A stretch of 64,000 bases of DNA from Lachancea mirantina (lineage: Eukaryota; Ascomycota; Saccharomycetes; Saccharomycetales; Saccharomycetaceae), in the NCBI GenBank assembly GCA_900074745.1, contig LT598468.1, forward strand, positions 124,001-188,000, given 5' to 3'. How positions within the stretch are numbered: position 1 is the stretch's first letter; every line of letters starts with the position of its first letter. Below, piece after piece: positions 19,123 to 29,300 of this stretch. The notes beneath the pieces are model-generated. The model was not told where the DNA came from, searched no databases, and was given only the letters and a program-made list of their open reading frames with translations. The translations under genes were made by a program, and so were the position numbers.

Positions 19123-21181
19123 TCAAGAAGGATTTAAGTTTTCCACTAACGAAGTTAAATGATCCAGCTTCTTGTCTTTCTCAATATTCGCTTCAATGAG
19201 TTTTTGAACCACGCTTTCCAGGTGTATCACTAAAGAGGATAGTTTTTCTACAGATTGTTTTAATCCCATCGATTTGGCGGCAGGTGGCGCATTAGAACTG
19301 GACAATTCAGTACTGGGAGAAGCTTTATTTGGCTGTTCTTTGATTTCAGCTTTTGCGGGGAGTTGTTCGACTTGGAAGGTGGTTGCAGGGCCGTTTTCCG
19401 AAACATCTGACTTTAAGGTTTCGGGTTTGAATGTTTTCTCAAGCTTTTGAGAGGAGGCCGTGGTTTTCGAAGCTGAGGAACAATTTTGTGCACTTCTGCT
19501 GTTTTCAGCCAGCACACTTTCTTTCTTTTCATGAGTTGCAGCTTTATTACTTAGCGAAGTCTTGTTTTCGTTATCATCTTCCCAGTCTGAAACGTCTTTT
19601 GAGGGGTCTTCCGCACGATTGACTTCGTCAAGGTTGCGCGCCTTTTCAAGCAGCTTGTCAACGGATTCATCCTTCTTCAAAGCGTCATCCGCTTGACTTT
19701 TAGTGTTCGCACCAACCGCTTTTTCGTCAGCTCTCGAATTGGCAGAGGAAGAAGTGGAGATTGCTACAGGCGAGGATGGTTGCTCTTGCTGCGAAAGTAA
19801 ACCCGCACTGCTTTCCTTTACAAGAGGTGACTTCTTCTGTGTGTCGACTTGTGGAGTATGAGTTTCAGACGCGGCCACAGCTGCTGTCAATACCACATCG
19901 CTACCGTCGTAAAGCGCTTTGACATTAAACAGAACGGGGCCGTTCACTGACTTCCCAGACTGCCATTCCCTTGAAGTCAAGGCTGGAGTGTTCGAGGGAG
20001 CATCAGGATAGATATCGTCTTGAAAACCTTCCGATTTTCTTGGAACGTAAAACGACACTGGCTCTATGCAATGATCTAAGACAGTTTTGTAGCCGCGTAA
20101 AACCTCATTATCCTTCACGTTAACGGAACGACGTGGGGCCACGGCAAATCCTCTTTGAGGATCAGTGGAAGGGAACTCGGAAAGTTCGAATAGCTCATCA
20201 TTCTGAAATTCGAAATATCTGATGTTGCCATCACCTTTCCCGACCAAGTACAAGATTTTGTTAGAATCGTCATAAAAGGGCATTAAAATACCCGAGGACT
20301 GATCGACGGTGTAAAATCCGCCCAAATCCCCCTTCTCAAGATTGAAGGCATCCCAGATACCGATTTGACGGTCACTTAATTTTGAAAATCCAGTTGTCGC
20401 TATTCTATCAGAATTTCCGAGCCAAACGACCCTTTGATTCTTAGCACCCGTGTGCGCGGGCCCTTCACTCACAACGGCTTCCTTTCTGACATCCCAAACT
20501 CTCAGTTTCTTGTCACGAGAAACTGTGACCAAATGATCGCCATTATAGCTAAAAGACATGGACGTCACCATATCTGGATGCTGAAGTGTAAATAAACACT
20601 CTCCAGTGTCGATATCCCAAATCTTGACGGTGCGATCCAACGAGGACGAAGCAAGCACGTTTTTGGCCGTGGGATGGAAAAGAACGTGTCCCACTTTTCG
20701 GTTGTGGCCGGTCAGAAACTTTTTGGCATGGATATCCTTCGGGGAACCTTCTTCATCCACATAATTTTGGAACGAATAACCTTCGGGAATTTCGAAAACT
20801 CCAATTTTCGCATCGTCAGATCCAGAAACGATCACATTGTCGTCAAAGGGATTGAAATCCGTATCAAGAACATGTGCAGTGTGGCCTCTAAATAAAGGCA
20901 CCTGATCAGGAGCTTTACCAACTTCACCAACGGGAATGACGGCAAACGCTCCACCACCCGACGCATTCCAATTGACTGCAATGTATTTGCCATTGGCTTT
21001 AATGAGGTTGGAATCCCATGCGTTGTTTGTTACACGAATGTTTTCATATTGTAGCTCTTTTTTGGCAGCCTGGCCATAGACGTGCCGGAACTTCGAAGCA
21101 CGCACAAATTTGCCACTTTCAAATCAAAGTTAATAATAAGTTCAGACCCCAAGATATACCAGTCTTAGCCACTTACCTCAT
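19123..21181 (-). CDS. CRN1: Coronin, intron after codon 2
   Basis: A 665-residue actin-binding protein. The frame of the large exon has no ATG at the expected place. Joining a 5-nt exon (ATGAG, 21181-21177) to exon 2 at 21115 yields MSGKFVRASKFRHVFG-like sequence; S. cerevisiae Crn1 starts MSGKFVRASKYRHVFG. Residues 1-400 form the seven-blade coronin propeller (VNWNASGGGAFAV, FRGHTA, GHNRKVGHV, TGFSKLSDRQIGIWD, IYPDAPSN). A disordered Ser/Lys/Glu linker follows (about 430-620), and the end is a coiled coil with LIEANIEKDKKLDHLTSL. Coronin bundles actin, regulates Arp2/3 and, in yeast, can link to microtubules. Its neighbours SEN1 and MAG2 match S. cerevisiae. Confidence 0.94.
21116..21176 (-). 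other. Intron of CRN1
   Basis: 61 bp with donor GTAAGT (21176-21171), branch-like TATTAAC about a dozen bases before the acceptor, and acceptor AAG (21118-21116). The joint AG|T encodes Ser2 of MSGKF. It is supported by exact restoration of the conserved coronin N-terminus. S. cerevisiae CRN1 has no intron. Confidence 0.9.
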
Positions 21182-21976
21182 TGCCAATTGCCCTAGTTTG
21201 TTTGTTCTCGTGATTTTCAAAAACGTATAAGCGTTTCGACACCTTAGTTGAATGTTATCTTTTTCGTTTTCTTGATCGAGGAAGAATCAGATCAGAAAAA
21301 ATAAATAATAGGGACAAATGTCTATACAGTGTGTAGTGAACCAAAGCTTAGATTTGAGTAGATATTCAACTCTGTTATCAATCGAATCAGGGTCAGACTT
21401 GATGTTTTTGGCTCTGCGACTCTTAGACCCCTATTTACTTTGTAATAATCTCTGACATTTGCGCAAATTTTTGAGCAAGCATAGCATCTGCACTACGGGT
21501 CAGATCTGTCTTTGTAGCCTTGCTCCTTCTAAATTCGTTCAACATGGAAGCTACCTAAGTCTGTTTATATATCAATCAGAAACTTCTTGACAAAAGCTCA
21601 ATTCTCTCATCTCGAAAATTCATCATTTTCAATATTCAACGGGCATTATTTTATTCCTTCTTGCACGCTCACCACATCTTTTGAAACTTCCATGATAACG
21701 AAAGCACAGAATTCTGTATTTCATCAGCTTGAGCCTATTTTGTTTGTCGTATTCAGCTTTTAAAAATGTGAATTTGATCAACGCGATGTATCGACATTAA
21801 ATTATAGGAATTCGTGTAAGAATCTCGAGATTCGTGTGTGGCGTGAAGCTTATGACACTGCACTCAAATTGCGAGGATGTCGCTTCAAAGTTATTCTATG
21901 TATGCAAGGTCCTTTCATAAACTACAGACCGGTTGGACAAGGTCTGGTAAACGCCGGGGAAAAATGTCTTTGCACC
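21182..21976. other. Intergenic region MAG2-CRN1
   Basis: 795 bp between two minus-strand genes. I see no tRNA, no repeat and no recognisable conserved protein. One 36-codon minus-strand frame (21435-21545) is too short to call. The region should contain the CRN1 promoter and MAG2 terminator. Confidence 0.4.
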
Positions 21977-23809
21977 TCAGAACGCACCTCTCCCCTGCCC
22001 AGAGCTTAACAAAGTCACAACTTTCTTCTTCTTCTTCTTCGTCTGGGTTCCATCTTTACTCATTTGAAGCAACATGTCTTCTAATGCAGCATCTTCGGGC
22101 GTTCGCTCCGTATCGCTATGCTGAGACGCAGGGATTGAAGTACCCCAAACGGTTTTCTCCATGCGCGAGCCAGTTTTTTGAGCTTTTGGCTCGAGAGTAG
22201 ACTTATCAGAAAGACTAAAAAGCGGAACTGAGGGGTTTGACGAAAGTGAGCATAAAGGTGGCGAATCAACTTCACCATTTTCTTTCATAAAAAACTCGGC
22301 ATGCTCTTTTTCGAGCTTCTTTTCATAAAGTCGTTTTTCCTTGTCTTCCCGTTGCTGTTTCCAGTTGAACTTTCGCCTTCGCTGACTGAGTTCTGCGGCG
22401 AACCTTTTGTGCACTTCTGGCGGCACGAAATCCACTGAACGCCAGTCTAAATCAACGAAAGCCAGCTCGCTACCAAGTGGTAAATGACCAAAATATTTGT
22501 ATCTTTGAATTAAGGCCTCGGTAACGACAAAACCATAGTGAACATTTTCCACTTTAGCGGTAAGTGACGTAGGGAAATTAGAATAGTGTTCGAATGTCGA
22601 AAGCAGAATTTTGACATCAAGAGGAGATAAATAGAAAGTCGTGAGGGCATTAAAGCCTGTTTCGTAAAAGAAAAAGGCGTTCGAGTCATTGTAGGACTCG
22701 AGACCTACCCCGAGGGAAAGATTTGAAAGCCGATCCGTGACGTTGGATACGTCTTGCACCTGGTACTGATGCATACTTTTCATTATGTGATCTCTTGCCA
22801 TCTCCGCGTAAGTGCCATCGTCGTCGTAGAGTGATTTATCCTGTTCAAATTGCGATTCGACGTTTTGCAGATCCATTTGATAGTACTTTAATGCAAGCTC
22901 AGCGCCGCATTTCATGATGCGGCAGTAGGGAGCCAACTCTACCATTTCGGCAGACGGAAAATTACCTAGACTCTTCGGATCAATGCCTAAGTTCGCAGGT
23001 AAAGGTAACATCGAATTATGCGGCTTGCACATGAGCTGAAGTGTCTCAACATGTCCAACTTCCGCGAAAACAAGCTGAGGTTCTGCATTCGTGAAAATAA
23101 CTGGTATGGCCCTCTCTTTGCTGACGAAGGTACTGCAGAGGGGACATTCTTTGTGCCTGTTACGTTTCGAATATCCATTAGACTCCTGATCCGTGATAGC
23201 GAAAAAATGCAGTAAACATGTCAAACAGAAAAGATGGCCACAAGCCACCATGCAAGGCGCTACCATATTTTCGCTTAAACATATCGGACATGCTTGTCCC
23301 CTAGGGGCCACTACACGAACAATTTTTTCCCTGGGAATCGGGAAATTCGGGTCTAAGCTCTGTTCTGAATACTCAAATCTGTCGTCAACCAAAAACCGAA
23401 AATTCGCATTAATGAACGATTCCCCGTGTAAATGAACTACTTCGCGCTCCAGCCGTTTGCTTTTTCTTCTCATTTGTCCATTTGATCCACTGTCAGCTGA
23501 GAGAGCCTTTCTATCCGGTAGTTGAAAATCCAGGAGATGATTGATTGATATTTGAGTCTTTCTACCACGAGCCCTGAAATTTCCACTTGTCAGTTCATCT
23601 TGTATACTTGACTCCAGATCAGGACCATCATGCTTGTTCCCACTACTTCTTCGGCGTTCCTTCCTCGGCCTACTGCGTTTGACGGGTTTATACTCTAAAC
23701 GGGGTTTCTGTTGATTCCGGCGCCTTGAACTTGAACTTCTTCGGGATTTGGCCTCATTCGCATCTAGAACTTTGCCAGAAGTCGATTCGCTAACAAAATC
23801 TGAAGACAT
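21977..23809 (-). CDS. MAG2: Mag2, RING E3 ubiquitin ligase of ribosome quality control
   Basis: A 610-residue homologue of human RNF10. The basic, Ser/Arg-rich N-terminus (about 1-60) is followed near residues 174-230 by a RING of the C3HC4 kind: CPICLSENMVAPC, CGHLFCLTC and CPLC. The middle holds the conserved FFYETGFNALTTFYLSPLD segment (about 380-410), and the C-terminus has Lys/Glu helices. In S. cerevisiae, Mag2 mono-ubiquitylates uS3 on stalled or defective 40S subunits before Hel2 and Rsp5 act. The old link to alkylation repair that gave the name is doubtful. The gene is divergent from SPC2, a pair not neighbouring in S. cerevisiae but expected in the unduplicated order. Confidence 0.92.
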   Translation of the reverse strand: MSSDFVSESTSGKVLDANEAKSRRSSSSRRRNQQKPRLEYKPVKRSRPRKERRRSSGNKHDGPDLESSIQDELTSGNFRARGRKTQISINHLLDFQLPDRKALSADSGSNGQMRRKSKRLEREVVHLHGESFINANFRFLVDDRFEYSEQSLDPNFPIPREKIVRVVAPRGQACPICLSENMVAPCMVACGHLFCLTCLLHFFAITDQESNGYSKRNRHKECPLCSTFVSKERAIPVIFTNAEPQLVFAEVGHVETLQLMCKPHNSMLPLPANLGIDPKSLGNFPSAEMVELAPYCRIMKCGAELALKYYQMDLQNVESQFEQDKSLYDDDGTYAEMARDHIMKSMHQYQVQDVSNVTDRLSNLSLGVGLESYNDSNAFFFYETGFNALTTFYLSPLDVKILLSTFEHYSNFPTSLTAKVENVHYGFVVTEALIQRYKYFGHLPLGSELAFVDLDWRSVDFVPPEVHKRFAAELSQRRRKFNWKQQREDKEKRLYEKKLEKEHAEFFMKENGEVDSPPLCSLSSNPSVPLFSLSDKSTLEPKAQKTGSRMEKTVWGTSIPASQHSDTERTPEDAALEDMLLQMSKDGTQTKKKKKKVVTLLSSGQGRGAF

Positions 23810-24336
23810 GCTGGCTATTTTTCATTGGACGGTCTTTTTTCTTCGTTTTCATTAGGGTTCGATTATGATTAAGAACACTGTCTTTTTTCTTATATATTAA
23901 TTGATCAACTTATTAAAGGTTTACGTGGAAGAAAGAACTTCAGCTTTAAGGTAATAACGTAGGAAGATGGACAGTAAGAAGATATTGTTGCCTTTATAAG
24001 CCTCAGAATTTGCTATGAATCAATGTAATGTCTACGTGAATTTGATCAGAAGCGAAATTTAGAAGGCCTGTAATTTACTTTATTTATTTTAACTGGTTTT
24101 TTGAACATAAGTGGAACTCCAGAGGTTACTGCTGGCTATTTGGATTCGGAGCTTTAGAAATTTCCCGTAGGAGTTTAAAAGATTATAGGCGAGTGTGGCG
24201 TCTTTTCTTGCATTCAACAAATGTTTACTACGTATAAGTGTTCACGTGTCAGTTTCCACGAACCTGGACTCCCTATAAGAAATTTCCATAGATCGAAGTT
24301 ATCCTATTATGCCTTGAGCCAGATGAGTGTAGCACC
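23810..24336. other. MAG2-SPC2 divergent promoter region
   Basis: 527 bp, AT-rich. A TTCACGTG E-box-like sequence lies near 24241-24248. No gene or repeat is visible. Confidence 0.35.
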
Positions 24337-24828
24337 ATGAGTAAACTTATAAATGTGTATGCCAGCCCAGAATTGAGACAAACGCTAGATGAGGCACTTC
24401 CAGGTGTATTTTCTAGACTAGGCTACACCGAAAACTACACTTTGATAGACACCAAATTGATCATAGGGTATTCGATCGCTTTGCTCGCCGGGGTTTCGTT
24501 TTTGCTGGACAAGAAACTTGACTTCCAGGAATCACTCACGTATCAAAAGCTGCTTGTAGCTGGTAACCTGGTTTTGTCCGTGGTATTCTGGTATTATACG
24601 AAATTTGTCCTCAGAGACGTTAAATACGTTGGTAAGAGCAAATCTTCTGAAATCAAAGTGTCAACCAGACTAGAGAAAAATGACTTTAAATACGATGTCA
24701 TGTTGGTAAAAGGGCCAAATAGCTGTGTCAAGTGCGTATTGCCAGCAAACGAGGTGTTTACGGAGGCAGGTTACCTTCAAGCAGACTTATTGTACCAATG
24801 GTTCCAACAACAGCTGAAAAAAGCTTGA
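24337..24828 (+). CDS. SPC2: Spc2, signal peptidase complex subunit
   Basis: A 163-residue ER membrane protein. INVYASPELRQTLDEALPGVFSRL, then two membrane segments (about residues 45-60 and 75-93, with GYSIALLAGVSF and LVLSVVFWYYTKFV), match S. cerevisiae Spc2 (SPCS2/SPC25 family) along the full length. It helps couple signal peptidase to the Sec61 translocon. CTG codons at conserved Leu positions show the standard code. In S. cerevisiae this is YML055W, next to IMD4 and CYB2 on chromosome XIII; its place here between MAG2 and TDA5 is part of the zipper pattern. It ends 59 bp from the TDA5 stop. Confidence 0.93.
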   Translation: MSKLINVYASPELRQTLDEALPGVFSRLGYTENYTLIDTKLIIGYSIALLAGVSFLLDKKLDFQESLTYQKLLVAGNLVLSVVFWYYTKFVLRDVKYVGKSKSSEIKVSTRLEKNDFKYDVMLVKGPNSCVKCVLPANEVFTEAGYLQADLLYQWFQQQLKKA

Positions 24829-24887
24829 ATGCAAGTAAATTCAATTCAGGAAATGCAATATGTATAAGCTATTTAACTTTTTTGTTT

Positions 24888-25927
24888 TTATTCATGCGGG
24901 AGGCAGGAATCCATTCCGGACATGAATCGTCCGAGCCAGGTCACCATGTATGGAGATGTTTTCAATGCATACATGAAATTCGCATAAAATGGTGCGTAAA
25001 GTTCACCCCGTAGCCCAATTTCGCAGCAATTTATGATGCGAGTCGCCAAAAAGTCCGGTTCTACTAAGGGCGCAAAAAACTGCTTAGGCGGCTTAAACCC
25101 TTCAAACATTGTAGTCTTGAGCTGGCCCGGTAGAACTAACAACGAGCGTACCGAATCTGCCTGCGAAAACTCTTGAGTCCAAGATTCATGGAACGCAATG
25201 AGTGAAGCCTTTGTGGCTCCGTAGCTAGATGCCCGTGCTGGAGCATTAATGCCGAGCGCACTGGCGATTGTGACGGCGTAGAATTGACGCTCTTCGCTGA
25301 GATTAGGCGATAACTCTTGCAAGAGTCGAATAGGCGCGAAAACGTTAACTTGGAATATTTGATTCATATCCTGATATGTGGTCTGTTTCAATGAACCATA
25401 TTTGCATCTCATTCCAGCATTATTGATAAGAAGATCGATCTGACCGACGCTTCGAATGCTGGCTAATGCCAAATCCAGATCCTCCATTTTCGATAAATCA
25501 CACTTAAAGAATTTGGCGCGGGCATCTGCAATTTCAGGTTCAATTTTATCAATGATAATAATTTCAGCATTATCGTATCGCGCCAGTAGTTTAAGTACTA
25601 TTTGTTTTCCCAGACCCGAACTTCCGCCTGTCACGACACATTTGAAATGTGTCAATTTACTCATCGCCCTCCATCGACCCCTGAGCTTGAACATGTTGTT
25701 GCAAAGAATGGCTCCATTTAAAACGAATGAGTAAACGACAAGAAAGCCACCTAAGGTGGAAACATTCAAATCAAAAGCCCTTTGACATCATTAGTAAATT
25801 TCATTACTGAGCATCAACTTCAATCTATACCATTAACTTACCTGAAAAAGGGAATCAGCACTAAAATAGGATATCTGATGATGGGTATCACAAATGATTC
25901 TACCACGAAGTCAAAATCAAATGGCAT
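24888..25927 (-). CDS. TDA5: Tda5-like membrane-anchored short-chain dehydrogenase, one intron
   Basis: Exons 25927-25842 and 25779-24888 give 325 residues; S. cerevisiae Tda5 is about the same length and its gene also has an intron. Exon 1 encodes MPFDFDFVVESFVIPIIRYP, the start of a hydrophobic N-terminus that continues in exon 2 with LVVYSFVLNGAIL, a likely membrane anchor. The Rossmann glycine motif VTGGSSGLGKQ lies near residue 78, NNAG near 150 and the catalytic SYGATKA (Tyr-x3-Lys) near 220, so the enzyme looks active. The substrate is unknown; related enzymes act on lipids or steroids in the ER. Without the intron the second exon has no ATG start near the anchor. Confidence 0.88.
25780..25841 (-). 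other. Intron of the TDA5-like gene
   Basis: 62 bp with donor GTAAGT (25841-25836), branch TACTAAT and acceptor AAG (25782-25780) about a dozen bases on. The joint AG|G keeps frame. A more pyrimidine-rich acceptor TTAG downstream (ending at 25755) would shift the frame, so the first AG is required for this protein. Confidence 0.85.
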
Positions 25928-26324
25928 GCTTTTATAGCACCTCTGGCGACAGAAACCTCTTTGTATGAGAGATCTTGTGTCGATGAAAACTACGTTTTTA
26001 AGACGCTGCAATTATAATTTAGCTACCATTGAGGAAAAGCATTATCAAAGAATAACCAGACAAGACCCGCTAAAGAATAGCAAAGCAAAAGGACTACATC
26101 GGATATCGAATGGATTACTAAACTTTGATGTGCTGCTTAGGACCTGTTTAAAACGACAAAAATGTGCCTTTTGGAAATTCTAACGTTACGATATATTTAC
26201 ATCCTTGCTCAAAAGGCTAGGCTCCCGTCCAGCCTCAGCATAAACGAAGCCTCAGAGAGAAAAATTCGCTTTCGCTTTTGACGTGTGAGAAATGTTCTTG
26301 TTCAGTCGGGTTTAGATGAATTTC
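25928..26324. other. Intergenic region TUS1-TDA5
   Basis: 397 bp between tandem minus-strand genes. A short plus-strand frame (25965-26183) has no recognisable features. Nothing else stands out. Confidence 0.35.
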
Positions 26325-29300
26325 TTATGAAGGTCTGAACTCAAAAATACACTGCCGTCCAGGAATCAAAGGATGACTTAACACAACTGTCGTGCTTTCA
26401 TCCCTCTGATTACTTATAAGTTTTATTTTTTTGCTCTTAATGATTTGGACTGGGGCGAGCTTGTTCATCTTTCCATCGGCGCCTATGGCAACACTCAAAT
26501 CGTAGATTTGTACTAGGTTTTCGCCTACGAGAAATAAAAAATCATTTTGAAGAGCGGCGCCAGTGCAGAAAAAGTCCAAAACCATGATGTCTGTTTGCCA
26601 ATTTGGTATCTCACCGTGTTTATTCAATTTTATGACGGCCTCATCATAAATCAAGACGAAATCATCTTCTGCCAATTTGAAACATGTTACAGGAAGTGTC
26701 ATATTAGCGGCGATGTCAAATTTGACGTACTCGGCCATTTTTAATCTTGAGGAATTCTTCTTGGCTGACTTTTCGACAGCAGTCTTGAATGGATGGTGAG
26801 AAAAATGATGCTGAGGCTTAAAACCTTTGTCCTTAGCAAAACTGGGTAATTGTATTCCAGAATCATTGAACGCTTCGTTGTATAAAATACCACCTTTCGA
26901 AGAACAAGCAATAAAACTTTTTTTGAACACGACAATATCGGTTATTGTGATATAGGTAAGGCCACCAGCACCGCTTGGTAAATCAAACTCTTTGTAAAAT
27001 TTAAAGAATTTGAACGCTTTGGTGATACGGTCAAACTCAGGTGTTAAAATAACCAGCTTACCCTTTCGTTCATAAAAGAGCTGTCGCGAGTTCCCGAAAT
27101 CGTCCGCCACCTTGAAAAAAGTCACCTTCTCTCTCAAAAGGACTCCAGTGAGCTGGCCGTCCGTGAGATAGAAATTTGGGTCATAATACGCACAAATCAA
27201 ACTAGGAAGAGTAAAATAGCACAAGCGCCTGTCCGCTAATGTAAACAATAACGCAAGTTTGAGATTGACTTGCAGTAGCGATACTTTTGAAAGTGATAGA
27301 ATTTGTTTCCAGCTGCTGAGGTCATCCGCACATGCCATAAACACCCCACCATTAAGCCCACATAGAATAAATTCTTGATTCTCATAAAAAAATCTTGCAC
27401 TGCACTGTGCATTGATGCCAAGAGGACTGTGTAGCTTACCATATGTTTTATAGAAACACTTCAAAGCGACATCTATCTCTGAGCCTTCAGGGGTTACAGG
27501 AAGGTTGATGGGAGCTTCTCGCTCGTCATAAGCAAACGCATCGGTGAGACATCTCATTGTAAAAGCTTTTCTATCTTTTTTTTCCTGATTTATCTTGAAT
27601 GCTCGAATAATGGCTATAATCCAGGCCTTTCTATCATCACTGCTTGAACATAAAAAAGTGAAAGACTCGTTCGTCGCAGTATTCCTGATCTTGAACTTAA
27701 AGCCCTCTGATCCCTCCGTGAAGTCTTCTGTACTATTCATTCCCACAGCTCCCTGAAGAGTTTTGGGTATGAAAGGCACAGAACTCTTGACTTTCGATAT
27801 GACAGGCCTAGAGGGAAATGAAGGCGGGAGAGGTCTTTCCAGACTAGCACTGTAAGGTTGTGACGTATATTTGTTCTCAAAACCGGTGTTGAGGTCTAAA
27901 TGCTGCCAATTGACGTCCTCCTTACTTTCCAAACTCAGATAGTCAATTGGGACCGGACGTTCACTGAGCTTATATTTTTCACCACCTTCCTTTAAAGAAA
28001 GTTCAGTTATGAGAAGATAATTGTCCAACAAAACTACAAAAGACGGAGATCCCTCTAACCAAAGATCACGTCTTCTTGTTAGCACACCAGACTTCAATAT
28101 TCTTCTCGATCTTTCATTGAGTCTTAAGTCAAGCTTCTCGTTGCCCGTCTCAGATAAACCTTTAGGATCACCGACATTGATGTAATTAACCATACTGTTA
28201 CTGCTCCCCGGATAAAGGAGGAGCTGTCGGGCAAGTCTAGTAATCTTTCTTCTATCTGCTGCTTCGCCGTGAATTCTATCTACGTTGGCACTGAGCTTTT
28301 CGATTTCAGTAATGGCCATCTTTAGGTATTCATAGTCCTCTGAAGAAGGATCAGTCCACTTCAGTATCGAATTCAATGTCAGCGGTATGTTTTGAAGCGA
28401 TTTGAAGAAGCCACCAAAAAAAACAACATCATGATACAGTTTTGACCTAGAAATTTCTGATGATTCATCCAACTGCTTCAGCCAATGCGCAAAATTTGTG
28501 TCATGTTCCTTTTCCCACGTAATAATTTCATGGACTTCAGCCATACTGACAGCATATCGAGAGTATATGTCGTGGGCTTCGTTGCACCACTTCAAGTATA
28601 TTTTTCCAACTCCATCAATGAACTTACCTTTACTTTTTAATTTCCACAATATCGGACCTAACAGGAATTCCTTGTGGAGATCAATCAAAGGAGTAAAAGT
28701 ATCGAATGCCAAAGTGAAAAACTCAGGGTCATATGGCAGCAGTTTTGGTGAAAAGCTACGGCCATATATTTCAATTGCGGCGTTCGCCAAGTTTAATGAT
28801 CGCTCTTCCAGAACTATGAGATCAAAAATGAGGCTTTGGCGCTTGACCTCGCGAGGGTTAATTTCGGCAAGCTCATCGGGCTTAAGCTGCCAATAGTCTG
28901 TCCAATGACCAACAGTCTTATTTATGACTTCGGACAACTTTAGATCAGGTCTTGATAAATTAGAGATCCTTTTAGGACATCTGGGGCAGTAGCACAACAT
29001 ATCTTGATCCCCATGGATTTGAATTCCATTGGGAGAATAGCAAGGCAAAAGATCGGGAAATACCCCTTGGACGTTTAGACCAGCGACAATGAAAGTTATT
29101 TCGTCGTCTGAATGGTTTACAGTATCTCGCTGAAAGCGCACAGCGCCTTGAAAAACAAGTGATTCAATAATCTTATCAACATTGGAGTCAAGAAGATCTT
29201 GATCACAGGAGTGAGGAAGCTGAAACTCCAGAAGTAGCTGGACTAATTGGAAAAACTCAATTTTGTGAAAAACGTACTCGTTGAACCATTCAAAATAAAC

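Noticed and set aside
21435-21545. 36-codon minus-strand frame starting MLNEFRRSKATKTDL in the MAG2-CRN1 gap
   Set aside because: It looks protein-like, but it is short, matches no family I know, and I found no convincing intron joining it to an upstream exon.
24337-24828. CUG-Ser genetic code
   Set aside because: CTG codons fall at conserved Leu positions in SPC2 and in other genes, and gene order is of the Saccharomycetaceae type.
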